Assembly (NCBI GenBank): GCA_000398025.1 | Contig: ASKX01000001.1 | Span: 1-13,827, forward strand | Source of the DNA: Candidatus Paceibacter normanii SCGC AAA255-P19 | Lineage (GTDB): Bacteria > Patescibacteriota > Minisyncoccia > Minisyncoccales > Paceibacteraceae | Direction: 5' to 3' | DNA: 13,827 nt | In this document: positions 1-6,357 of the stretch, piece by piece | Position numbering within the stretch: the first letter of the stretch is position 1 | Layout of the letters: every line of letters begins with the position of its first letter | Translations under genes and position numbers: made by a program | Notes under the pieces: model-generated | Database searches by the model: none | Seen by the model: only the letters and a program-made list of their open reading frames with translations | What the model was told of the DNA's origin: nothing

Positions 1-970
1 TCCAGCGGAAATAGGCGGTTACCGCTACCATTGCTGCGTTATCAGTACATAATTTTCTTGGAGGAACTAAAAGAGGAATTTCGAATTTAAATTGCTTGCG
101 TAATTCTTGACTAGCAACTACTCCTCCCCCAAGAATTATTGATTTTGCTTTAAATTTTTTGGCTGCCTTGATTGTTTTTTTAATTAAAACGTCAATTATC
201 GCCTGTTGAACTTCGGCTGACATTTCTTGAATATATTGCTTTGACTTTCTGATTTTTTGGGGCCGGTTTTTAAAATCATACAAAACTGCGGTTTTTAAGC
301 CAGAAAAACTAAAATCATAATTTTTTTGATAAATCATTGGTCGAGGCAGCTTAATTTTAAATTTTGGATGCCGTCTTTCCCTTGTCTCTCGATTTTTCTC
401 GGCTTCTTTGTCAATGGCTGGCCCTCCTGGATAGCCCAGTCCTAAAATCTTGGCTACTTTATCAAAACATTCCCCAGCAGCGTCGTCTCTGGTTTCACCT
501 ATTAATTTGTATTTCCCAATATCCTTCATCAAAATTAACTGAGTGTGACCCCCGGAAACCACCAAACAAATCGCTGGAAATAATGTTTGGGGATTGGAGC
601 GAATTGGTGACAGCCAATTCGCGAGGATATGAGCTTCGATATGATTGACTGGGATGATTTTCAAATTCAACTTCGCAGCTAGGTCCTTAGCAAAATTAAC
701 TCCTTGCCACAGACAAGGATCTAAGCCCGGCCCCACCGTGACGCCAATTAAATCGATGCTTCCTGCTTCCTTTAATGCCTTCTTTAAAACCGTAGGCAGG
801 TTTCGTTGGTGCTCTCTTTTAGCTAAAAAAGGGTAAACTCCTCCATATTTGGCATGGAGCTTTACTTGCGATGAAATAATGTTTGAAAGGATTTTGAACT
901 TAGCGCTTTTGGCTTTCAGGATACTTATACAAGTATCGTCGCAAGAAGTTTCGATAGCAAGAATAGTCAT
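1..970 (-). CDS. tsaD: tRNA N6-adenosine threonylcarbamoyltransferase TsaD (3' end cut by window edge)
   Basis: Transfers the threonylcarbamoyl group from TC-AMP to A37 of ANN-decoding tRNAs, with TsaB and TsaE partners not seen here. The frame is open from ATG (968-970) to the left edge, giving 323 codons; family members are about 335-345 residues, so only a short C-terminus is missing. Family motifs in order: N-terminal 'MTILAIETSCDDT'; the metal-binding HxxxH as 'VNHIEAH'; 'VVSGGHTQL'; 'GETRDDAAGECFDKVAK'; 'YDFSFSGLKTAV'; 'ILGGGVVAS'; and 'LCTDNAAMVA'. The usual 'VPELASRxH' segment reads 'YPFLAKREH', a form I associate with Patescibacteria. Its ATG overlaps the tsaC stop (ATGA), so the two genes are translationally coupled. 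A 9-bp perfect inverted repeat lies in frame just after the HxxxH motif. The function is well supported. Confidence 0.95.
   Translation of the reverse strand, partial: MTILAIETSCDDTCISILKAKSAKFKILSNIISSQVKLHAKYGGVYPFLAKREHQRNLPTVLKKALKEAGSIDLIGVTVGPGLDPCLWQGVNFAKDLAAKLNLKIIPVNHIEAHILANWLSPIRSNPQTLFPAICLVVSGGHTQLILMKDIGKYKLIGETRDDAAGECFDKVAKILGLGYPGGPAIDKEAEKNRETRERRHPKFKIKLPRPMIYQKNYDFSFSGLKTAVLYDFKNRPQKIRKSKQYIQEMSAEVQQAIIDVLIKKTIKAAKKFKAKSIILGGGVVASQELRKQFKFEIPLLVPPRKLCTDNAAMVAVTAYFRW
599..622. repeat. Palindromic repeat in frame inside tsaD
   Basis: Perfect 9-bp inverted repeat GCGAATTGG / CCAATTCGC around the 6-nt loop TGACAG. It encodes 'ANWLSPIRS' in the variable loop between the HxxxH motif and 'SGGHTQL', where family members vary in length. 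It may be a small in-frame insertion element like those in murA and iorA; chance is not excluded. Confidence 0.5.
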
Positions 971-1563
971 TTTCTCAAAATTTTTGGAGGGAAAGTTGTT
1001 AAATCTAAAATTTTTGAAGGTTTACTTTTCGAAAGATCACCAGCATCAACCACCAAATCTGGCTGATGCCTTTGATTTTTAAATTGTTTTAAAACTTCTT
1101 TAATTTTTGTTGAGGGGGGGTGATCGGAAATGTTGGCCGAGGTGCCAGTCAAAGGCAAATTAGTAATTGATAATAATTTATTAACAATTTTATAGTCAGG
1201 AATCCTTAAACCGATTTCCCTTTTGGGCTTTCCAATTCCTTTTGGAAATTTCCTTTTCGGCTTTAAAATCACTGTTACTTTTCCCGGCCAAACTTTTTTT
1301 AAAATTTTTTCTTGTTCTTTTTTAATTTGGGCGAATTTTTTTGCCATTTTAATATCTTTGACAAAAATTGGAATTGGTTTTTGACTTTGGCGCTTTTTTA
1401 TTTTAAGGAGTTTTTTAACAGCTTTTTGGTTTCTGGCGTCAGCTATTAAGCCATAAAGAGTGTCAGTTGGGCAGACTGTCACTTTTCCCTGTTCAATAGC
1501 TTTAACTGTTATTTTAACTATTTCTTTGAAGTTTTTAGGCGTTACTTTTAAAATCTCTGGCAT
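967..1563 (-). CDS. tsaC: L-threonylcarbamoyladenylate synthase (TsaC/YrdC family)
   Basis: Makes L-threonylcarbamoyl-AMP from threonine, bicarbonate and ATP, the first step of tRNA t6A synthesis; the product is used by TsaD, encoded directly downstream. The 198-residue protein is a single YrdC domain (the short TsaC form, no Sua5 C-terminal domain). Visible signatures: 'CPTDTLYGLIADA' (about residues 31-43), 'IKKRQSQKPIPIFV' (substrate-binding K/R and KP), 'VWPGKVTVILKPK', 'IGLRIPDY' and 'PLTGTSANISDHPPS'. The ATG at 1561-1563 follows an extended -10 box by only 8 nt and has no Shine-Dalgarno site, so translation may be leaderless. The stop codon shares bases with the tsaD start (ATGA). Confidence 0.95.
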   Translation of the reverse strand: MPEILKVTPKNFKEIVKITVKAIEQGKVTVCPTDTLYGLIADARNQKAVKKLLKIKKRQSQKPIPIFVKDIKMAKKFAQIKKEQEKILKKVWPGKVTVILKPKRKFPKGIGKPKREIGLRIPDYKIVNKLLSITNLPLTGTSANISDHPPSTKIKEVLKQFKNQRHQPDLVVDAGDLSKSKPSKILDLTTFPPKILRK

Positions 1564-1571
1564 ATTTTTTT

Positions 1572-1580
1572 AGTATATCA
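1572..1580 (-). promoter_or_regulatory. Extended -10 promoter of tsaC-tsaD
   Basis: On the minus strand the sequence reads TGATATACT (TGn-TATACT), an extended -10 element; no convincing -35 is seen at 17 nt. Only 8 nt separate the box from the tsaC ATG, so the predicted transcription start falls about at the start codon. It lies directly after a terminator hairpin, which fits the start of a new transcription unit. Confidence 0.5.
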
Positions 1581-1582
1581 CG

Positions 1583-1612
1583 AAAAAGGCCCTGCGGGGA
1601 AAAGCAGGGACC
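1583..1612 (-). terminator. Intrinsic terminator upstream of tsaC
   Basis: Read on the minus strand: stem CCCTGC / GCAGGG, extended by two G-C pairs past a bulged U, with an 8-nt loop TTTTCCCC, followed by CTTTTT (T run at 1583-1587). It would end a minus-strand transcript coming from the non-coding region to the right and separates it from the tsaC promoter. Confidence 0.6.
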
Positions 1613-2106
1613 GAGGAGGTAGATTGTGGGTGGTGACGCCGTAAGGCGCCACCACACCAACAGCGAGTCGCAGGAAGTTTTTCTCCTGTTCTTGACTCAT
1701 TACGCTTTGGGATCATCACGACCCCATTTTTCATTGACGACCGTCGCAAGTGACGCCCGTCGGAGAAACCGTATTCAAGATTAGAAAACTCCTATAGACA
1801 CACCTCCTTTCAAACGTATGTAAAGGTACAAGCGAGGCAGCCCTGGCATAAAGCCAAGACAAACATCATCCACCCAGCCATCATCGAAGGCCAGGGCTAC
1901 CTCGGACACGGGGCAGAGCTCTTGCTCTGCTGCATTACGGTGGGCCCTACCAGCAGGGCCGGTAAACATCACTCCTCTACCGGTGCAGGTGCTGATGGCC
2001 CAGGACTACCAGCTCGGTCACCGCATGGCGCTGCTGTTGGGCAACATCCACACGGGGACCATCTCGCGCGTGCCGCATTTCTCTATCCTCCTTTCTGTCC
2101 GAATTG

Positions 2107-2155
2107 AAAAAAAGGAGAACTGGTTTACGCCCTTAAGGGTCGCTACCGGTCCTCC
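2107..2155 (-). terminator. Intrinsic terminator downstream of the GlmU-like gene
   Basis: Minus-strand hairpin from 2155 to 2114: outer arms GGAGGAC / GTTCTCC (one G-U), inner GGT / ACC and CCC / GGG around a TTAA tip, then seven T (2113-2107). It lies about 60 nt past the GlmU-like stop codon and probably ends the yvcK-glmU transcript. Part of the stem could also compete with the adjacent GGAGG tract. Confidence 0.6.
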
Positions 2156-2197
2156 TCCTTTCCCTATTTTGGCAAGGAAACGGGATAATTAAGATAG

Positions 2198-2224
2198 ATT
2201 ATAAAAAGTGAAGTTATTTGTCAA
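2198..2224 (-). promoter_or_regulatory. Possible promoter at the end of the GlmU-like gene
   Basis: The minus strand carries perfect consensus hexamers TTGACA (2219-2224, overlapping the last codons of the GlmU-like gene) and TATAAT (2198-2203), but with a short 15-nt spacer. If real, it would start a transcript near 2191 that reaches the hairpin/T7 terminator after about 85 nt, i.e. a small RNA or attenuated leader. Confidence 0.35.
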
Positions 2225-3446
2225 GAGGGAAAACTTTATTATTCTCAATATTTTCAAAAACAATTGAGTTGGGGCCGATGATGGCATTAGAACCGATTAA
2301 AACACCGGGCATTAAAGAACAATGCACGCCAGTTTTGACATTTTCGCCCATAATCACTCCGAAAGAATTTAAGCCAGTATCAATTTTTTCTCCTTTGACT
2401 ACTGATTTTATCTCTCCCCTATCAATTCTGACGTTAGCCGTAATGGTGCCAGCTCCCAGCCGGCAACCTTTACCAAAAATGGAGTCACCAAAGTAACCTG
2501 AATGAGTATGAATATCTTCTTGAAAAATTGACCGGGTTACTTCAGCTAAAGCCCCAATTAAGACATTGTTTTCTAAATTAGTATATTCTCTAATTAGAGC
2601 ATTATTACCAACAACGCAATTGTCGCCAACATAACAAGGTCCTTTGATTACCGCTCCTTCAAAAATTTTGGCATTCTTGCCAATGTAAACATTTCCCTTA
2701 ATCACAGCATTTTTACCAACCTTAGCTGTTTTATCAATTTCCGGTTTTAAGTATCTGTCCATTAATGATTTATTAACTTTAAACAGATGCCAAGGATATT
2801 TGAAAGAAGTTGGCTCTTCTTCAATCATTACTACTCTAGCTTCATTTTCTTTAGCGTAAAGATCTTGGGCGCTCTCAAAAGCATATTGCTGCTCGGGCAC
2901 TCGCTTATAATATTCAAAAAACTTTTGAGGCAACAAATAAATACCGACTGCTTTTACATCTGAGGGTTCTTTGCCTTTTTTAGGTTTTTCAATTATGCCC
3001 TTTACTTTGTCTTCTTCGAGTTCCAACATCCCATAAAGCCAAGGTTGATCAGTTTTATTCCCTAAAAAGACGAGTTCTGCTCCGCTTTCCTTAAATTTCT
3101 CCATCATTGGCTTTATAAAATCTCCAACATTAATTTTATGGGCATGAAGAACAAAAAAAGGGCCAGTAATAAAATCTTGGGCTTGAAGTACCGCATTGCC
3201 CATCCCTTTAGCTTCAGACTGGATGACGTATTTGATATTAATATCAAATTGATATTTTTTGAGTTCTTCCTCAACCTCTTTTTTGACCCCTTGAATAATA
3301 ATAACTTCTTTAATTCCGGCCTCCTTTAAACCGTCAACGGTATACCAAATTAAAGGCCTCCCCATGATTTTTAGGAGGGACTTGTGCTGTCGATTTAATG
3401 GCCAGAAACGAGAGGAAAGACCTGCTGCTAAAATTACGGCCTGCAT
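2214..3446 (-). CDS. GlmU-like bifunctional sugar-1-phosphate nucleotidylyltransferase/acetyltransferase, nucleotidyl site atypical
   Basis: 410 residues: N-terminal Rossmann-type nucleotidylyltransferase (1-about 235) and C-terminal left-handed beta-helix of hexapeptide repeats (about 238-405). The overall form resembles archaeal bifunctional enzymes of the MJ1101/ST0452 kind more than classical GlmU. The acetyltransferase half keeps the residues expected there: H315 and Y318 in 'HSGYFGDS', N338 in 'GTITAN', K347 in 'IKSVVKG', and 'MGENVKTG'. The nucleotidyl half starts 'MQAVILAAGLSSRFWPL' and has 'GMGNAV' (81-86) and 'IIEKPKKG', but the usual 'NGD' Asp is replaced in 'VLHAHKI' (99-105) and the second metal Asp is absent around 'FKYPWHLF' (215-222). 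It starts 1 nt after the yvcK stop. A role in UDP-GlcNAc supply is inferred; another NDP-sugar is possible. Confidence 0.8.
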   Translation of the reverse strand: MQAVILAAGLSSRFWPLNRQHKSLLKIMGRPLIWYTVDGLKEAGIKEVIIIQGVKKEVEEELKKYQFDINIKYVIQSEAKGMGNAVLQAQDFITGPFFVLHAHKINVGDFIKPMMEKFKESGAELVFLGNKTDQPWLYGMLELEEDKVKGIIEKPKKGKEPSDVKAVGIYLLPQKFFEYYKRVPEQQYAFESAQDLYAKENEARVVMIEEEPTSFKYPWHLFKVNKSLMDRYLKPEIDKTAKVGKNAVIKGNVYIGKNAKIFEGAVIKGPCYVGDNCVVGNNALIREYTNLENNVLIGALAEVTRSIFQEDIHTHSGYFGDSIFGKGCRLGAGTITANVRIDRGEIKSVVKGEKIDTGLNSFGVIMGENVKTGVHCSLMPGVLIGSNAIIGPNSIVFENIENNKVFPLDK

Positions 3447-3447
3447 A

Positions 3448-4401
3448 TTAGAGAGATAAAATAACTTTAGCCAGTTTGTCTGGGTCGTGGACTATTGAAT
3501 TAGAAGAAGAAAGAAGATTGGCTCCGATAAATTTTTTATCACGGGCCAACTCTTTGCCATAATTCACCAAATCTAATAGTTCAGGGTGTTCTTTTTTATA
3601 CTTGGCTAATCGAGTTACTACTGGCTCTTTGGTGTTATAAATCACGTAATCTAATTTCGCACCAAGCAGTTTTTCTATTTCTTTAACAAAATCTAAGACG
3701 GTAAAATTGTTAGTTTCGCCATACTTGGTCATTAGATTACAAATATAAACTTTTTTAGCCTTGCTCTTTTGAAGAGCTCTAGTAATACCCTCAGTTAATA
3801 AAATTTGAGCTAAAGAAGAATATAAATCTCCTGGACCAATAACTACTAGATCAGCCTTATTTATTGTTTCAATAGCTTTAGGATAGGCCTTAGCTTTTGG
3901 TCTCAAAAAAACTTTTTTAATTTTCAAGTTTCCGTTGTGTTTTGGGATATCAATGTTTGTTTCACCGTTAAGCACTTTTCCATTCTCTAAAATAGCGTAG
4001 ATATTAGAATTGTCTAAGGTGACTGGCAAAACTTGATGGGACACATTTAACACTTTATTTAACTCTTGAAAGGTCTTTTCATAATTATTAGTGCTTAATT
4101 CTAGAGCAGTAATAAATAAATTGGCAAAATTGTGACCTTTTAGCTCGCCGGTTTGAAAACGATAATTAAAAAGCTCTTGAATGGCTGGGGAGGTGTCAGC
4201 TAGAGCAATAAAAGCTCTTCTAATGTCGCCGGGAGAGACGATTTTGTAATCTTTTCTTAATCTGCCGGCCGAACCTCCAGAATCTAACATAGCGCAAATC
4301 GCCGAGAGCTTCACCGGATATTTTTTCAGCCCAGTCAAAACTGCTTTGGGCATGGCATTACCCCCACCCAAGCAGACAATTTTTTTATCTAACTTTTTCA
4401 T
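3448..4401 (-). CDS. YvcK/CofD-like protein (UPF0052, gluconeogenesis-factor family)
   Basis: 317 residues with the whole YvcK signature: nucleotide-fold 'IVCLGGGNAMPKAVLTGLK', 'DSGGSAGRLR', 'SPGDIRRAFIAL', 'GHNFANLFITAL', 'VVIGPGDLYSSLAQ' and 'YICNLMTKYGETNNFTVLD'. Members related to CofD bind UDP-sugars; B. subtilis YvcK binds UDP-GlcNAc and is needed for cell shape and wall synthesis on gluconeogenic carbon. The frame can be opened further to a TTG at 4437, but that TTG is part of the -35 box of a strong promoter, so the ATG at 4399-4401 is chosen. The promoter places the transcription start at or next to this ATG. It is first in an operon with the GlmU-like gene and divergent from murA, which fits a cell-wall precursor role. 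Confidence 0.9.
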   Translation of the reverse strand: MKKLDKKIVCLGGGNAMPKAVLTGLKKYPVKLSAICAMLDSGGSAGRLRKDYKIVSPGDIRRAFIALADTSPAIQELFNYRFQTGELKGHNFANLFITALELSTNNYEKTFQELNKVLNVSHQVLPVTLDNSNIYAILENGKVLNGETNIDIPKHNGNLKIKKVFLRPKAKAYPKAIETINKADLVVIGPGDLYSSLAQILLTEGITRALQKSKAKKVYICNLMTKYGETNNFTVLDFVKEIEKLLGAKLDYVIYNTKEPVVTRLAKYKKEHPELLDLVNYGKELARDKKFIGANLLSSSNSIVHDPDKLAKVILSL

Positions 4402-4408
4402 ATTTTTG

Positions 4409-4437
4409 ATTGTAAAATAAAATTGCCTAAAAGTCAA
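4409..4437 (-). promoter_or_regulatory. Sigma70-type promoter of the yvcK operon
   Basis: TTGACT (4432-4437), a 17-nt spacer, and TACAAT (4409-4414) on the minus strand. Only 7 nt lie between the -10 box and the ATG at 4401, so the mRNA is predicted to begin at or within a base or two of the start codon, with no room for a Shine-Dalgarno site. Confidence 0.7.
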
Positions 4438-4439
4438 CC

Positions 4440-4468
4440 TTGCATTTTAGGGGTTTTTGAGGTATATT
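4440..4468 (+). promoter_or_regulatory. Probable murA promoter
   Basis: TTGCAT (4440-4445), a 17-nt spacer, and TATATT (4463-4468), followed after 17 nt by the murA ATG. The predicted leader is only about 10 nt and its start would fall inside the AGGAAG at 4471-4476, so that site may be only partly present in the mRNA. The promoter is back to back with the yvcK promoter. Confidence 0.45.
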
Positions 4469-4485
4469 TTAGGAAGTAAAAAGTT

Positions 4486-5805
4486 ATGGCAGAGAAGTTT
4501 TTAATTCAAGGCGGCGTCCCTCTGAAAGGAGACGTAGAAATTTCCGGATATAAAAATGCAGCTGGAGCAGTGCTGGCTGCTGTTTTGCTTTCCGAAGAAA
4601 GCTCAGTAATTGATAACTTACCCTTGGTTTCTGATGTTTTGGACCAAATTGAAATCTTAAAACAAATGGGGGCTGAAGTTGAATGGCTTGATAAGAGGAA
4701 AATCAAAATAAATCCTAAAAATATCAGCCCAGAAAAGATTCCAGCTGACCTTTTTGAAAAAATGCGGGTTTCGGTTTTGTTGATAGGTCCCCTTTTAGCT
4801 AGGTTTAAAAAGTTTAAAGTTCCCCATCCGGGCGGAGATAAAATTGGCCTGCGGCCTATTTCTACTCATTTGGAAGCTCTAAAGGATTTTGGAGCTGAAG
4901 TAGAAGAAAAAGAGGGTTTCTATTATTTCCAAGCCCCAGAAAATCCCGAAATGCGAAGAGATAAATCTCTTCTTAACCTTCGCTCGCCAATCGGCGAGCT
5001 CGGTGGCAAAAGAATTGTTTTGAAAGAATTCTCAGTCACGGCTACTGAGAACGCCATGATGTTTGCTGTTTTGTCTAAAGGGAAAACTAAAATTGAGATT
5101 GCCGCTGCTGAACCTCAAGTTCAAGATACGGGTAAAATTTTACAAGCCATGGGGGCAAAAATTGAAGGAATCGGCACTCATACCATCGAAATTGAAGGAC
5201 AAGAAAAATTACACGGCGCCAATTTTTCAATTTGCCCTGATCTTTTAGAAGCTGGCACTTTTTTCTTGGCTTTAGCTTTAACCAAGGGGGAAGGAAAAAT
5301 TAAAAACGTCAATCCAGAGCATTTAACTTTCTTTTTAGAAAAAATGAGGGAAATTGGAGTAAATTTTGAAGCCTCAGAAAATGAAATTTTAGTCAAACCC
5401 TCTTCTGAATTTCAAGCGGTACGAATCCAAGTTCTTCCCTATCCTGGTTTTCCTACTGACTTACAACCTCAAACTTCAGTTTTATTAACTCAAGCCCAGG
5501 GCAAAAGCTTAATCCACGACCCTTTATATGAGAATCGCTTTCAACATTTACATGAATTAAGAAAAATGGGGGCTGACATTGAAATTACCGACCCCCATCG
5601 AGCTTTAATTTTCGGAAAAAAGGAATTAATCGGAAATAAAATCAGCGCCACTGATATTCGCTCTGGCGCTGCTCTAATTTTAGCTGGTTTAATTTCTAAA
5701 GATAAAACTCTAATTGAGAATATTACCCAAATTGAAAGAGGTTACGAAAAAATTGAAGAAAAATTAAGAAAGCTTGGCGGCCAAATTGAAAGAGTCAATA
5801 TTTAA
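4486..5805 (+). CDS. murA: UDP-N-acetylglucosamine 1-carboxyvinyltransferase MurA, Cys-to-Asp active-site variant
   Basis: Adds enolpyruvate from PEP to UDP-GlcNAc, the first committed step of peptidoglycan synthesis, in the cytoplasm. 439 residues against about 420 in the family. Conserved: 'SGYKNAA' (Lys23, Asn24), 'GLRPISTHL' (Arg123), 'YPGFPTDLQPQ' (catalytic Asp325), 'YENRFQHLHELRKMGAD', 'DIRSGAAL' (Arg392) and 'ERGYEKIEEKLRKLGG' near the C-terminus. The active-site loop is 'PHPGGDKIG', so the residue equivalent to E. coli Cys115 is Asp118. The same substitution is known from M. tuberculosis, Chlamydia and Borrelia, where it prevents fosfomycin alkylation. Residues about 150-172 are an extra in-frame segment encoded by a double hairpin. 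It is the only plus-strand gene, and its last 42 nt overlap the end of iorB. Confidence 0.97.
   Translation: MAEKFLIQGGVPLKGDVEISGYKNAAGAVLAAVLLSEESSVIDNLPLVSDVLDQIEILKQMGAEVEWLDKRKIKINPKNISPEKIPADLFEKMRVSVLLIGPLLARFKKFKVPHPGGDKIGLRPISTHLEALKDFGAEVEEKEGFYYFQAPENPEMRRDKSLLNLRSPIGELGGKRIVLKEFSVTATENAMMFAVLSKGKTKIEIAAAEPQVQDTGKILQAMGAKIEGIGTHTIEIEGQEKLHGANFSICPDLLEAGTFFLALALTKGEGKIKNVNPEHLTFFLEKMREIGVNFEASENEILVKPSSEFQAVRIQVLPYPGFPTDLQPQTSVLLTQAQGKSLIHDPLYENRFQHLHELRKMGADIEITDPHRALIFGKKELIGNKISATDIRSGAALILAGLISKDKTLIENITQIERGYEKIEEKLRKLGGQIERVNI
4953..4999. repeat. Double-hairpin palindromic insertion in frame inside murA
   Basis: Two perfect inverted repeats in tandem: GAAGAGAT / ATCTCTTC (8 bp, AA tip, 4955-4972) and GCTCGCC / GGCGAGC (7 bp, AATC tip, 4982-4999). 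An outer GCGAAG / CTTCGC pair (4953-4958 with 4978-4983) encloses the first. They encode about 20 residues ('MRRDKSLLNLRSPIGEL') absent from typical MurA at this place. The layout matches the element in iorA at 7115-7160. Confidence 0.6.
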
Positions 5806-6357
5806 CTTCAGGTATCGGGAAGGAATTATTTTCTTGACGGCTTTCAAGATTGAAGCAGGCTTAATTGGAATTAATTTTTTGAAAGCAGCTAAACTTATTA
5901 AATAAATCCCAGCTACCACCTCCTTTCCTAATTCCTTTTTACAAATCTCGCTGGCTGGAACTAAAATAACATTCTTACTAATTTTTTTAAGGTTTTTTAA
6001 AACCTCTTCTTCGGTTAGATTTTTTACCAAAGGTATAGGAACGATCTGTCTGTTAACTAAAAAGGTTGTTTTGGGGCTGGCCAAAGGATAAGCCCGAAGC
6101 GCTTCTTGCATTTCTAAACCCAAAACTAAATCAGCTTTGCCTTGAGAAATTAAAGGAGAATAAATCTCTTTACCAAATCTAATATGAACCTCTACCGAAC
6201 CTCCTCTTTGAGATAAGCCATGAAGCTCTGAAGTTTTAATTTCTTTCTCCTCAATCAAAGCTGCTTCAGACAAGATCTGTAAAAGAGTTATCTGGCCTTG
6301 GCCGCCAGTTCCCACCAGCAACATATTAAATTTTTCTACCTTTTTATCTGTACGCAT
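5764..6357 (-). CDS. iorB: Indolepyruvate:ferredoxin oxidoreductase-type subunit beta (IorB)
   Basis: Gamma-domain subunit of a 2-oxoacid:acceptor oxidoreductase that with IorA oxidatively decarboxylates aryl-2-oxoacids such as indolepyruvate to the acyl-CoA. 197 residues, usual length. Motifs: 'MLLVGTGGQGQITLLQILSEAA' start region, 'KTSELHGLSQRGGSVEVHIRFG' and 'GKADLVLGLEMQEALR'. The start at 6357 keeps the usual 'xKFN' lead-in to the VGxGGQG motif and overlaps iorA by 22 nt; an internal ATG at 6324, preceded by AAAAAGGTAG that overlaps the iorA stop, is a real alternative. It is last in the leuS-glmS-iorA-iorB run. The final 42 nt are antisense to the murA 3' end, and no intrinsic terminator is evident at this convergent junction. 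Confidence 0.9.
   Translation of the reverse strand: MRTDKKVEKFNMLLVGTGGQGQITLLQILSEAALIEEKEIKTSELHGLSQRGGSVEVHIRFGKEIYSPLISQGKADLVLGLEMQEALRAYPLASPKTTFLVNRQIVPIPLVKNLTEEEVLKNLKKISKNVILVPASEICKKELGKEVVAGIYLISLAAFKKLIPIKPASILKAVKKIIPSRYLKLNIDSFNLAAKLS

Larger units (their letters stand above)
1564..2213 (-). other. 650-bp non-coding, G+C-rich structured region
   Basis: No recognisable gene lies between tsaC and the GlmU-like gene. The middle is far richer in G+C than the flanks (hand count about 67% at 1981-2040 against about 27% at 1261-1320). Stems seen: GTGGTGGCGCC / GGCGTCACCAC at 1630-1655, which pairs fully with one G-U only if the minus strand is transcribed (the plus strand has an A-C mismatch); GCAGAGC / GCTCTGC at 1913-1930; GGCCCT / AGGGCC around 1943-1960. 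Minus-strand AGGAGG tracts recur near 1802-1810, 2087-2092 and 2150-2160, and an anti-Shine-Dalgarno-like ACCTCCT lies at 1614-1620. I looked for tRNA, tmRNA, RNase P, SRP and 5S hallmarks and found none. It may be an unrecognised structured RNA, a leader with small peptides, or a decayed foreign fragment. Confidence 0.45.

Noticed and set aside
364..1082. Plus-strand ORFs opposite tsaD and tsaC
   Set aside because: They are antisense shadows of clearly identified genes.
1626..1784. Plus-strand 52-codon ORF from GTG with GAGGAGG 6 nt upstream
   Set aside because: The Shine-Dalgarno-like site is good, but the product matches nothing I know, codon use is mixed, and the DNA forms a hairpin that fits minus-strand RNA better.
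1613..2190. tmRNA, RNase P RNA, SRP RNA or 5S rRNA
   Set aside because: None of the conserved core sequences was found on either strand. 'HYALG' in a plus-strand frame resembles a tmRNA tag, but no stop codon or tRNA-like ends accompany it.
3231..3248. 18-nt perfect palindrome TTTGATATTAATATCAAA
   Set aside because: Pure A/T-rich coding sequence for ordinary residues of the GlmU-like protein; expected by chance in such composition.
4402..4437. Longer yvcK reading frame from TTG at 4437
   Set aside because: The TTG is the -35 box of a strong promoter, and the extra 12 residues do not match the family; ATG at 4401 starts just before the conserved GGG motif.
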